DNA of 64,000 nucleotides from Paraspadella gotoi (Eukaryota; Chaetognatha): NCBI GenBank assembly GCA_051294375.1, contig CM119264.1, positions 1,869,298 to 1,933,297 of the forward strand, read 5' to 3'. Shown piece by piece: positions 12,070 to 22,800 of this stretch (position 1 is its first letter; each line of letters starts with the position of its first letter). The notes under the pieces were generated by a model. It saw only the letters and a program-made list of their open reading frames with translations, ran no database searches and was not told where the DNA came from. The position numbers and the translations under genes were made by a program.

Positions 12070-12960
12070 ATAAATTTAAGAAAAAGTGGTGCAAGTTTTA
12101 ATTTAATTTGATTTAATTTAATTTAATAGCATGAAAATAAATAAATTGTTCCAAAAGATAAAAAAAATGCTGAGACGACGTAATATCGGTGAAATACTAA
12201 AGTGCACACTACGCACTACACTGTGCATGAGGATTAAAAAATATTTTTCGAATATCAAATATCATTTTTAATTTTACAAAAGAAGTTTAATTGTTATTTG
12301 GAGAGTATAATTAAATATTCAGGTGTCTTTAAAAAAATTATAAAAAATATATAAAACGTTAAAAAATTTTTAACTCTATTAATTAATAGCTAATATATGA
12401 TGAAATCTACAAATATGCAACATATTTTTTGCATCAATACTACAGAAGTATCATAAATATTTTTTTCTTAAAAATTATTTTAAATATTGGAATGTTGATT
12501 TGAATGTTTATGTCAATGACATTTTGCTAGTACCAATTTCATAGAAAATCTGTTATAGTAAAGAAGTTCTGCACACTACACAGTGTTCAAAAAAATATTG
12601 TTAAGTTGCTTAATAGTGTGACTGTGTTGAGTTTGTTACACATTTTGGGCCAAACCAAGTAAGTAAAATCGAATTTAAAAAAAAAAATTTTTATTTAGAT
12701 ATACAAAAATTTGAAAGGAGAAAAAAGAGTTGAAAAATAGAGAAATGATTTAATAAGACTTAACTGTAGCGCTACCATACTAAATAGGGTGGAGCGATGA
12801 AAAGATGGAGGGATGGAACAATGTTTCTTTACTGTCTTTGTATATGTAATGAAAAATAATTAAGCCCTTTTTGAAAACAAATTTGCATATCAGTATCATA
12901 AATTGAATTTTCTTTAGGGAATGATTTTGCAATTGGCAACAACAATTTATTTTTAGTATG
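12070..12960. other. AT-rich DNA with no recognisable gene
   Basis: Long A/T runs and short duplicated phrases (for example CACACTACACAGTG-like words near 12210 and 12570) suggest old transposon debris. Nothing could be assigned. Confidence 0.4.
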
Positions 12961-12968
12961 AAACGAAC

Positions 12969-12998
12969 GTTTCCTCTCGAGGTGCAAGCCTTCATCAG
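12969..12998 (-). ncRNA. Hammerhead-ribozyme-like relic
   Basis: On the minus strand CTGATGA is followed by AGGC-TTGC-ACCT, which can form a short imperfect hairpin, and then after extra bases by GAAACG. The extra bases between helix II and GAAAC should abolish activity. Such motifs are known from Penelope-like elements and related retroelements. This copy would be a decayed remnant. Confidence 0.25.
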
Positions 12999-13184
12999 CG
13001 TCAAAGTAATTTGTGAGATTTTTTCAAGATATTACTATAAATATATTGTATTTTATGATACTGCTCCCCAAACAATATGAGCAAAATTTTTTTTTGTACT
13101 CGATAATCATACTATCTCACATATATATATCCTTGTTTGTTCACTCAAATAAAATTTTTGTTCCCGAGAGCTCCACCCTAATAC

Positions 13185-16100
13185 TCAAGTAAACCAAACG
13201 TGCGCCAAACAAGAAACTATAATCAAAAAGCTGTAGCACAAATTCCAATAATGACTTTCGTCGTAAAATATATCCAAATAACCGAGAAAACTGGCAAAGA
13301 TTTTCGGCAGTTCGTCAAGAATGGATACAATTTCATCCCCGAAATTAAATCTCAAATGAGTTTCGTAAAATCTGCACATGAAGAGAATTTCGCTCAGAGG
13401 CAAAATGGCCATGTTTAAGGGGGAGCGATTTTCACCGTCGGATTTGCTAAATTCATCGAATTCAGTTTTATAAGAGTTGAATTGAAAAGGTTTACGTAAA
13501 GAAAAAATGAGAGGCTCTTTTTCTGGTTTCTGGGAAAACTTTGCAGGGACTACATTGAGATCGATGAGATAAAATAGTAAAGACAATATGAGCGGGATTA
13601 TTGGTTTGATACGGGAAAATATGTAAATTGGTTTTAGATAGATTTTTAAAAGAGAAGAGGTCATTATGAAAGCGGGAAGGAAAGAAATAAGAATGATACT
13701 CTCGAAATTTTCTTTCCAAAATAGTAATGTAAAGAGACTTTTGTGCACGCTATCCCAATCATTATGTTCGTCTAAGAAAGAGCGATTTTTGACAGCTAAG
13801 TAACAATATCTCCAAAATTCATAATTGGTTTTTTCAACAACTACCTTGTTTGAGCTTAATTGATAAACGAGTGGGGGTAAACTAAATGATCCCAGATAAA
13901 TACAGAAAAGTGACATTAATAAATAAGTATTTAACCTATTCTTAACAATTTTTTGACAAATCAATCGACAAAACTTTTCAAAAAACAGAAAAATCATAGT
14001 TATTGGCAAGATGTTAAAAATCTTAGATGGCCAATATGTATTTTGAACTAATAGGTAATGTCTATGAAATCTTTTTATTTTTCCAAACATAAATATTGAG
14101 TTGATTGCATTCAATATCGACCCTGAAGGTAAAAATATCCTATCAATTTCTTGGCCTTTATTAAGTTTTTTAAAATACAAAAATGCTGAAAAGTATAAGT
14201 TGATGCTTAGTAAAATCGAAGTCAGAAATACAAAACGTATAAAAATGGGTAAAACCTTTTTTCTGATAGAAAGGTTCAAGATAATTATTAAAAAACTAAG
14301 TATCCCCAATATTTGATCAATCAGTAACAATAAGATCATAATGAAATAATCGGGTCGCAAGTAACTGTAATTACCGAGTTTAATGGTTTGAGTTGAATCT
14401 AATTTTCTAAACTTTAAATGAGAATAATTAAATTTCCCTTTTCGCGCGCATTTTTTATCAAGAGACGAAGGCATGAAATCCAAAGTCTGAGGTTCTTCAC
14501 AACCTTTGCTTTCATTTAATTCTTTTCCTTTCACTTGAAATTTGCGGATAAAATTTTTTCCAAACATTTTATAATGAAAACAATATTGGTAATTATGTTG
14601 TTTGTCTGGGTCCCAGACTTTTGGAAAATATACTGCCTGAGCTGTCATATCATTTTTGAAAATTGCAAGCCTCCAACTTAAAGGTTCAGTAGTCAATCCT
14701 ACCGTAGACAAACTCAGACAATAGTCAGAAGTTTGTGGTACTCTTATAACAGAATGTTCACTTGTTACAATATCTTTTTCTATTAAATAAAATACGGACA
14801 ACAAAACTAAATTTCCGATAATCATTGATAGATATTGCCTCCCCTTGAAAATATATTTTTTATTCTTAGTATAGTTTTTTTTTTCATTCATAACTTGATT
14901 TTTCCAAATTTCCTTAATTTCCAAAGGCGAAAAAATTCGAAATATGATAAACGGTGTTAAAAATACAATCCAAAAACAAATGCTTATCGCCTTAACATAA
15001 ATTATATACATGGATGTGGATATTCCCCATATTCCTTGTGCCGTTCCCATAATTTCGATTAGTTTAGATAAATTTGGTTTAATCAAGTTCAAAAAAGTTA
15101 ATCTATAGCTGGCAGCGGTTCTTGCTAAACTTGTAGTCGATAAAAGAATCGAGATAAAGTGAACATATGGAATATCTTTGGCGTAACACAAGTGCTTGGT
15201 TGAAAAGTAGCTTGCTTGAATGGACGGATTGCAACGGCAAAAAACTCCACTTATTATTACAAAAATATTACAAAGATCTCTTCTACTAGTAAATTCGTAT
15301 GAAACTTTCATAGTTTTACTGTTTTGATGGTACAGTACACCAATCTCACTTTGTAAGCAAGCATTGGTGCAGTATTCACTTGATTGTGATTGAAAAAAAA
15401 TTGAGCAAACCTAAGACTCATTGCAAATCAGTATTGTTCGAAGAAAAATTGATAGAAAATGGATTTATATATTGTAAGATAAAAGATAATTATAAATATA
15501 TTTGGCATCTTAATTATGATTATGTTGTACTTTTTTTATTATATACACAATGTGTGCAAAAAAAAGGTGAATAGTTATGACAAAAGAATTTTATTTTGCT
15601 TTTTGAAGGAAACCAATACTTTTTAGGACTCAATTAACTTTGTCAGATCACCATTTGTTTCCAGCATCGCTTTTACGCAACTAGGGAGAGAGTCATAGAG
15701 GCTACGTAAATATGAATGGTTAAGCTCCCACCAAACGTTGTATTGCCAAATCTCCCTCTTCATCATTGACCAGACGTTTTTGATGATGTTGCAGTCTGGC
15801 GTGTTTCCGAGCCAACCTTTGAGCACCTTCATCCCGTTTTTCTCATACCATTTTTGGGTAGCTTTGGTTTTATATTCAGGAGCTTCATCCTCCATAAAAA
15901 TCCGCTTATTCACTGTTGAACGACTGACCACAATTCCTCTTTTGTAGAAGACCCTCAAATCTTTGTTGGCTACTTTAACCTCTCTCTCTCTCTCTCTCTC
16001 ACTCTCTCTCTCTCAATATTTCTAAACTTGTCACAATCCAAAATTTGTCAAATGCGCTGACGAAGGTCCAAATTAAGGACCGAAACATGTCCAAATAATT

Positions 16101-17458
16101 ATGAAAAACTCGTTGTTTAATGCAAATAAATTCTCTGCTACTTTGTAACCAAATAATTTTTTGGTAAAATTTTTACTTTATGAATCACAAAACTTTTTAG
16201 CTCATTGTCATCACTCTCCATAGATATGGAAGGCCACCCACTTCCAACTGCTTGTCCAAGGTTTCCAGTTGCTTCAAATTTATTGGCAACTCTGCAGACA
16301 GCGGTAAGACAGATGTACAACTGTTTGGCGATCCTCTAATTTGACTAACCCACCTTCCAAAGCTCAACAATAGCAGCTTTTTTGGGGGGTTAGCTGTTTG
16401 GAAGTTTTTATGGTTAAAAACACAAAAAAATAAAGATCGATAAAACATTTTTTTATGCAAAAAAAAAAAAAAAGATACAATTTTGATCTTTTTTATTTTA
16501 GAATTGGTTTTATAATATTTGGCATAGAAACCTTGTCATGGACTCAAGTAAAATATCTTTGTCTTGGCTTTAAACTACATTTTACTTAATAGGATGACAA
16601 ACAAGCGAGATAGTAGAGGGTTCAAAGTTTTAACTTTTTTTGCACACATTAATCACAAAAATCTTTAAAACTACCATTTAAAAACTTTCATGTATTATTT
16701 TTAAAATTAAATGTCATCAAAATATTTTTTTAAAAACGTCTTACAATTCACAACAAGTTTAATGTGCTAAAAAAATGTTCAGGGGTTGGACTAGTTTATG
16801 GTTTATTCTTTTCTGAAGCCTAAACCCGAATCCGTGGGCCCGATTAGGGATTAGTGAACTAATGTCTTTATTCGAAATATTAATTAATCTTTAAAAGATT
16901 TAGAAAAATGAAATTTATACTGTTTGCTCAAAAATTTTTTTTTTCAAATCACCTCCGCTGAGGGTCAGTCCATCTCAAAACCAAAGCGCAGATTTGAATC
17001 AAGATTTGAGGAAAAGATTCTAAAATGGAATGCATCAGATTGAGAGTAAAAATATGATTCTCTTTAAATCTCAACGTTTCTTCATCCTCGATTTTCGTCA
17101 CGTGTTCGTCTAAAAATAGATCGACCGAGACGGGGATGGAACCGAGTCCGAACAGATTCGATGCCATCGTCAGAAATCGTCTCTTCTTGTTTCCCCACAA
17201 TCGCTGGTGAGACGCACGGTTGCTGTGGATGATCTTGATGGAGTAAATCATCGCCACCAGGTTGTGAGCAACGATTATGAACAAAACGGCCCAACTGATT
17301 TTCTCAATCAAATAATGGCGGCTGGTGAAATATTCGTGAACGGTTTTGGCGTCGGTGAAAATATCGACGACGTTTAAAAAGTTGGAGACGATGAGGAGCA
17401 AAAGTTGGTAATACATTATTGTAATTTGTATTATAAATGGAACTTCGATCGTAAGCAT
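13185..17458 (-). CDS. XK-related multi-pass membrane protein (two large exons)
   Basis: Upstream exon: about 17458 (first ATG; the frame is open to 17512, so an earlier exon may exist) down to 16953. Downstream exon: 15285 to 13185, ending at a stop. A GTGATT donor after 16953 and an ACTAG acceptor before 15285 agree in phase 2. The first exon holds a membrane segment with the DIFTD motif, a second hydrophobic span (ISWAVLFIIVAHNLVAMIYS), and ESFPQILIQ, the XK-family signature seen as ES.PQ...Q. The second exon continues with HFISILLSTTSLARTAASY, matching the next family helix, then about eight more hydrophobic spans. The family includes phospholipid scramblases and acts in the plasma membrane. 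The second exon is longer than usual for the family, so its distal half may be lineage-specific. Confidence 0.6.
15979..16016. repeat. CT microsatellite
   Basis: (CT)n with one interruption, sitting between the two halves of the broken Tc1 copy. Confidence 0.9.
16057..16091 (+). ncRNA. Hammerhead-ribozyme-like core
   Basis: CTGACGA (16057-16063) is followed by GGTCC / AAATTAA / GGACC, a perfect 5-bp helix II, then GAAAC (16082-16086) and ATGTC. This follows the hammerhead core order. One extra A separates CTGACGA from helix II, and helix I is weak (ATTTG upstream can pair with CAAAT downstream). It is probably the end of a Penelope-like or related retroelement. Activity is uncertain. Confidence 0.4.
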
Positions 17459-17512
17459 CGATAAACAAGCCTGTGTTTTGGGAAAAGTAGGGAGATCCAA
17501 TGGATTATCCAA

Positions 17513-18755
17513 TAGTATAATAAAGAGGGCCTATATCAGCAAGTTGGCTAAAAAAATTTCTACTTTTTTTTACAAATTTGAATAGACAAATTTTTATTTA
17601 TATTACTCTATACCCCATATATTAATCTTTTAATATTTATTTATAGATAGGAAAGTCTAAATAAAATATCTTTTTAAGATTTTTTTTCATTTTTAAGATC
17701 GGATTGCAAAAAGTTGTCTTTACCAAGTATCATTATTTTTTTGATATTTTGATCACTAGTGGGAAAAAAAGGGAAATCCGTTTATAATCATCATCATCAT
17801 CTTTCGATAATTTTATTTGTTTTTCTTAATTTTTACTAATAAAATGTAAAAAATTTTAAATTATAATTATATACGCATCTAGTTTAAAAAATGGTCACAT
17901 CCTTCTCCATGAATTTTGTCCCACAACATCAACTTACCTCTTGGCATTTTTACCAAGTAAAGTTAACTTACCAAGGTCCAGAAAATATTTTCCGAATAAA
18001 AACTTTGACAAAAAATGTTATTACTGTTCAAGAGCATCGACAAAATAGCGGAAGTGCATTATCTAATTACTTGAATTTAAATTTTATTCGAGTTTTAACT
18101 TTTATCAAACGTAAACGTCTTTTTAGTTAATTAGTTTTTTGTTTTTATATTTTTCTTTGACAAGTGACAAAATTTCTCCAAGCGCTGACGATGAAAATCC
18201 GACGATAAAAATTTATCACCGGATTCAAATCTGAAAAAAAACAAACTTTTATCTCACCAAGATCGACACAGCTCACCGGATCGCACATCGTCAAGATCAC
18301 TCAATTTGATCACCAGTACATCCAAGATCACCAGGTCACTCGTTTGGCATCAGCTGGTCTTTAAATAATGAAAAGAGAATTCTGTCATTTTTTTGTCTAA
18401 AATTTTTTTTAAATTTTGGGAACTTGGAGAATTTGAAGCAACTTCGCATTATTAATTTTAGAACAAATTTTAAAAAATGTCAAAATTTGCTAATTACGTT
18501 GGAGTGATGAGAAAATAGAGTAAAATATTGAAAACTAATCAATTTAATGAGTATCTCTGTCGTCGTCGTCGTCGTCGTCGTCATTGTCTAAATTTTATAC
18601 TAAAATTAAAAAGAGAAAGAGAGGATACACAATGTTTATTTTACATACATCCTTATTTCTTTATCTGGTTAATAATTAGCTATAAAATGATCGAGCTAAC
18701 AACTTTGAGTAATTCAAGTGACTAAGAGCGATTCCCTTTTTTTTTCTGTTTTCAG
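17513..18755. other. Region upstream of the XK-like gene, no firm exon
   Basis: AT-rich. A short GC-richer stretch at about 18255-18345 reads open on the plus strand (LTGSHIVKITQFDHQYIQDH) and ends at CACCAG before GTCACT, so it could be an exon joined to the terminal exon at 18756. This is weak. A (GTC)n run lies at 18555-18580. Confidence 0.25.
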
Positions 18756-18929
18756 TTCTCGTTTCTCGATCCATCCATCGATCAGTCACGTGATCGTCAT
18801 TCCTTCTTCGATCTCTTAGCGTCGAAAACCCACTATCATTTTGTCTCACGTGACTTCAAATATGAAGCCAGTTTTCTGGATGGATTCGTCGGAAAGATCA
18901 AAGGAAAGGGTCATGGGTCACATGACTGA
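18756..18929 (+). CDS. Terminal exon of an unrecognised gene
   Basis: A strong acceptor (long T tract, then TTTTCAG ending at 18755) opens a 57-codon frame ending in TGA at 18927-18929. The peptide starts FSFLDPSIDQSRDRHSFFDL, passes through SKTHYHFVSRDFKYEASFLD and ends GKIKGKGHGSHD. Its composition is protein-like and clearly unlike the AT-rich flanks. Upstream exons were not identified with confidence. Two CACGTG and one CACATG hexamers lie inside the exon and may be incidental. I do not recognise the family. Confidence 0.5.
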   Translation, partial: FSFLDPSIDQSRDRHSFFDLLASKTHYHFVSRDFKYEASFLDGFVGKIKGKGHGSHD

Positions 18930-19319
18930 TACAATGTTTTTCATCTTTTTATGGAAAAATCGTCGAAATGCAGTCTTTATTTTGGTTTCCTTTTGTATTT
19001 AAAAATGCATCACAAAATTAATCCTTATAATGCGGCTCCATAGTTTGTATTAACTTACTGATTTATTCAACCTCCTAGTTTATTGGTTATAAAACCATGA
19101 TGAATACTCTTAAATAATGAAAACACTCTTACAAACCAAAATCATACTTTTCTGTTTTATGAAATTAATATTTAAACAACATATAATTATTTTCTGAATA
19201 CGTATGTACATTGTACTAAAAATGATTTAATTCCTCAATTTGAAAAAAGTAAAAGTTTTAAATTTTTAAAAAATCCTGTCTTTTGCTTATAAATAGTGTC
19301 TTACGTAATTGTTGATTCA

Positions 19320-19384
<65 letters not shown>

Positions 19385-19592
19385 AGGAGTGAGAGCTTTT
19401 TAGTGATTCATTCAGCCTCGATTTCACTAAGAAAAAAAGCTTCGTTTCTTATTTATAATAAAACGTTTGCGAAAATTCCAGTCTTTTTCACTTTTTTGAA
19501 TAATTAAATCGTTTAATTTGTTAAAAAACAAACGTAATTGAACGACCTCAGCTTTTCTTCATAATCAAAATAACTGCCAGGTTTGTCTAAAT
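18930..19592. other. AT-rich flank with GA microsatellite
   Basis: Nothing gene-like is visible. A nearly pure (GA)n run occupies about 19323-19384. Confidence 0.7.
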
Positions 19593-19811
19593 GAACAAGT
19601 TTGAGCAAACAATGTCAGATCTGCCGATGATAGTATAGCGGTAATCAGTTAATCAGATGACAAATCACGATAATTCTTTCAATTTATGAACTTAGCAGAT
19701 CTCAACAGATCATGACATAACAAATAATAACAGACTTCTTCATAAATCCGTAAAAAAATATATAAATCAATTGATAAATCAGTCATTCAACCGAGCCAAT
19801 ACATGTATTGG
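19593..19811 (+). repeat. Dispersed repeat, copy 1 (inverted partner at 21713-21870)
   Basis: Bases from GAACAAGTTTGAGCAAAC to CCAATACATGTA match the reverse complement of 21713-21870 with substitutions and one longer insertion here. The pair flanks the small secreted peptide gene. Confidence 0.75.
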
Positions 19812-20042
19812 TGATCACATCAGGCACAACAATGAAGAAACAGTAATTATTGTTATGTGTTAATGATATTATCTACTTTTATCTTTTGGTATTTGAATTG
19901 AGTTAATATTAAATTGACTGATCCCTGGCCTTAATACTTGTTAAATAAAAGATGATAGATATGATAGTCAACCACTGACCGTAGTTCAGTGACAACTGAC
20001 TACCTCAAGTTACTGGCATCTTGCTCTTTCATCTTTTCATCA

Positions 20043-20444
20043 AATAACAAATGACACGAAGAAATAAACATTGTTGATCAAGTTGTTACAAATTTGCTTT
20101 ACTCTTTTTAGTTTTTTGTTTTTTTTTTTGTTTTTTATTTATTTTTTTTATTTTTTTTATTTTTTTTTATTTCAATTTTACAAGACAAAATGAATAAGTT
20201 CGTTTGGATTCTTTTGGTGGCCATGATCGCCTTTTCTTTGGCCGAAAAAAATGTAAGAAGAAAAATCGCGTTGTCTGTTGTATTTAGTTAAATCAGTTAA
20301 CTCGGTTAACTTAGTTTATTTAACTCGATCGTTTTAAACTAGAGACGAACTGAAGAACAATTGAAAAAGGAGCATCTTCGAAGGTTTTTGAGCAAAGAAG
20401 TTAAACATGAAAAAAGAATGGACTCAGTACGTTCAAAGTTTTAA
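20043..20444 (+). repeat. Direct duplicate, copy 1, next to a 10-N gap
   Basis: Practically identical to 20455-20857 except within the poly-T tract. The two copies abut the N run at 20445-20454, the pattern of two contig ends scaffolded without merging their overlap. Confidence 0.9.
20190..20426 (+). CDS. Small secreted peptide, exons 1-2, first copy (probably artefactual duplicate)
   Basis: Exon 1 at 20190-20252 encodes MNKFVWILLVAMIAFSLAEKN, a short signal peptide. Exon 2 at 20343-20426 encodes a charged, Lys/Glu/Arg-rich stretch that looks like a propeptide. Both introns show GT-AG sites in phase 0. The copy is cut off by the gap at 20445. The same exons recur at 20603-20665 and 20756-20839 and continue there into exon 3, so this copy is likely the unmerged end of the neighbouring contig. 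Confidence 0.5.
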
Positions 20445-20454
20445 NNNNNNNNNN
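20445..20454. other. Assembly gap, 10 N
   Basis: A run of N between two nearly identical 400-bp sequences. Confidence 0.99.
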
Positions 20455-20602
20455 AATAACAAATGACACGAAGAAATAAACATTGTTGATCAAGTTGTTA
20501 CAAATTTGCTTTACTCTTTTTATTTTTATTTTTTTTTTTTTAAGTTTTTTATTTTTTTATTTTTTTTATTTTTTTTTTTCTATTTCAATTTTACAAGACA
20601 AA

Positions 20603-20995
20603 ATGAATAAGTTCGTTTGGATTCTTTTGGTGGCCATGATCGCCTTTTCTTTGGCCGAAAAAAATGTAAGAAGAAAAATCGCGTTGTCTGTTGTATTTAG
20701 TTAAATCAGTTAACTCGGTTAACTTAGTTTATTTAACTCGATCGTTTTAAACTAGAGACGAACTGAAGAACAATTGAAAAAGGAGCATCTTCGAAGGTTT
20801 TTGAGCAAAGAAGTTAAACATGAAAAAAGAATGGACTCAGTACGTTCAAAGTTTTAAAAAATATATATATTTTGTAATATTATTACAATATTTTTTTGAA
20901 TATAGATATGAGATTTTTTTTTCATTTTAATTCTGATAGGGCGATTGTGCTTATTTCTTTGGATCTTGCAACAACAAAGAGTTTAATCAAAAAAG
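20603..20995 (+). CDS. Small secreted cysteine-containing peptide, exons 1-3 (partial)
   Basis: Exons 20603-20665 (signal peptide), 20756-20839 (charged propeptide ending in a KR pair shortly before exon 3) and 20940-20995. Exon 3 starts the likely mature region with two cysteines spaced C-x6-C and ends in phase 2 at a GTAAT donor. A signal peptide, acidic/basic propeptide, dibasic site and C-x6-C start are typical of knottin-type secreted peptides, which include arthropod toxins, defensins and neuropeptides. No downstream exon with further cysteines was found before 23 kb, so the fold and function are unproven. A neuropeptide precursor is an equal alternative. Confidence 0.45.
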
Positions 20996-21049
20996 GTAAT
21001 ATTTTACATGATTAACTGAGAAAAGTCTCATTCAATTTACCTAAATTAA

Positions 21050-21125
21050 GAAAAGGGTTTTTAGCCGGATCTGATTATTGCAGATTCCGGCTTTATAATT
21101 CACTTTGTCGGTCTGTCTGTCCACC
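21050..21125 (+). repeat. Dispersed repeat motif CACTTTGTCGGTCTGTC
   Basis: A phrase running from a CGGATCTGATTATTGCAGA-like start into CTTTGTCGGTC-GTC recurs at about 22008-22065 and more weakly near 4935-4980. It probably belongs to a small interspersed element family. The boundaries are uncertain. Confidence 0.45.
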
Positions 21126-21712
21126 CCCCTCAATCTTGTTGGTCATTCACTTAAATCATGTCAGAACATCGAATTATAATAAATTATGCAAAAAATTCGA
21201 TGTCCGAGTGTGTAATGAAGCTGGACATAAAGTTTTGATGGAATCGTGCGAGTGGAAATGAGTTTAAATGAAAAAAAACATAAGTTACATTTACTAAAAT
21301 ATTTTTACTAATTTTAACACATAAATACTCTAATTAATAATAATTGGATAGATTGAGTTGAGATTTTGTTTACTTGGTAGGAAAGTGTGTTTTTAAGCAG
21401 GATATGAAGTATGGAATCGAGGAATGGAAATGAATTTGTATGAAAAGATCCAAAGTCAAGTTTACCTGCATTTTTATTATTTATGCTATTGTTTTACTCA
21501 TAAATGTTTTAATTGAATAATTAGCGAAAAAATGATGCAATTTGAAAAAATGATACAATTTGAAAAAAAATATGCAAGTTTAAAAAATGATGCTAGTTTA
21601 AAAAATGATGCCAATTGAAAAAATGATAATTGTTTAATTTAATTTTATTTGTGCTTTGTACTTTTATTTGTACTTTGTAATTATTTCTACCATAGTAACA
21701 GTTGCAAGCGAT

Positions 21713-21870
21713 TTACATGTATTGGCACAGCCACTGGTTTTGTATGGTACGATCTGTTATGATCAGTTAGGATCACAACTTAAAAAAATTATCGTGATTT
21801 ATCATCTGATTAGCTGATTACCGCTTAATTAACGTAGGCAGATCCGACATTGTTTGCTCAAACTTGTTTA
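21713..21870 (-). repeat. Dispersed repeat, copy 2, inverted relative to 19593-19811
   Basis: Reverse-complement match to the earlier copy, including the GATCTGCC and GCGGTAATCAG blocks. A separate direct repeat (ACAGTAATTATTGTTAT word) links 19838-19880 and 22073-22115. Confidence 0.75.
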
Positions 21871-22154
21871 TTTATATTTATATTCAATTTTTCATCAAAT
21901 AATAAGTTTTTTCTTTAATGATAGCAAACAATGTCTTAAATTTGCCTATTTTTACTAACTTCTAGTACTACTTCAGTACTTCTTCAGAATAATTGTTTAT
22001 TAATATTACAAGTCGGATCGACTTATCGCAGATTCCTACTTTGTCGGTCCGTCGGTCCCACGCCCAAAAAATACCAATGAAGAGACAGTAATTATTGTTA
22101 TATATTAATGACAGAACCGTTTAATATAAGCAGTCCTTGAGCTTTAAATCAGAC

Positions 22155-22325
22155 TGTAACATCATGTTACAGGCGGGTTAAGCGGCCCGTCCCTCTTAAC
22201 TGCTAGGCGGCCACCGGGCTAGAACCCCGGACCTTTGGGTTGGGAGGCGAATGACTTGCCTCCGGCACCAATGGCCGCTGATGAATGGTTGGTGGATTTT
22301 AGTCCTCCATACAATAGTTTTAGTT
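22155..22325 (-). mobile_element. tRNA-derived SINE
   Basis: Read on the minus strand it carries an A-box-like TGGTGCCGGAGG and a B-box-like GGGTTCTAGCCC at tRNA spacing, flanked by GGCAAGTCATTCGCCTCCCA. A related copy lies in plus orientation at 29405-29500. It lacks a complete cloverleaf, so it is a SINE and not a tRNA gene. Confidence 0.65.
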
Positions 22326-22449
22326 AGCCTTCATGTCTTTTTTAAGATTCGTTCCTTCTATTATTAATTTTTAAATTTTTTTAAATAATTTTATTATTTG
22401 GTTTTTTATTAATTTTTTTCATTCATTTGGTTTTATTTCATTTGCTTCT

Positions 22450-22800
22450 TTGATCGTTTTAAAGAAGGAAAGAAAAAGAGAGAAAAAGTAAAATAAGAGG
22501 GATTATTTATTTTTAGCTAAATTGAATATATATTATTGCATGGAAGGGCAAAAAAAGGAGAAAAAAGAAAGGGGGAAAGAAAAAGGGCAAAAGTGAGAAA
22601 GAAAAAGAAAGGAACAGGAGGAGGTAAATAAAGGGGAAGAAAGAATAAGAGAGAGATTAGGATAGAAAAAAAAAGAAGAAAATAACAAAGGAAAAAAGCA
22701 GGGAAAAAGTGGAGAAGAGAGAGAGGGGTAAAAATATGGTGAGAAGGGGAGAGGAGAATAAGAGAGAACAGGAAAAGAATAGTTTTAAAGATTTCATACC
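22450..22800. other. Purine-rich tract
   Basis: About 350 bp of A/G-rich sequence on the plus strand. The minus-strand frame rich in Phe, Leu and Ser is a low-complexity artefact. Confidence 0.7.

Larger units (their letters stand above)
15623..16460 (-). pseudogene. Tc1/mariner transposase remnant inside the XK-like intron
   Basis: The 3' part (15958-15623) has the family's C-terminal catalytic-region pattern: EDEAPEYK in place of the usual ED.AP.H, then GWLGNTPDCNIIKNVWSMMKR, the degenerate WPGNSPDLNPIENVW block. The 5' part (about 16320-16138) has a helix-turn-helix-like VANKFEATGNLGQAVGSGWP. The centre is missing and is occupied by a (CT)n run and a hammerhead-like motif. It is certainly inactive. 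Confidence 0.75.

Noticed and set aside
18187-18215. Third hammerhead-like site (CTGACGA near 18185)
   Set aside because: No helix II and no properly placed GAAAC follow.
22155-22325. tRNA gene
   Set aside because: A-box and B-box-like words are present but no complete cloverleaf can be formed, and a second dispersed copy exists. A SINE fits better.
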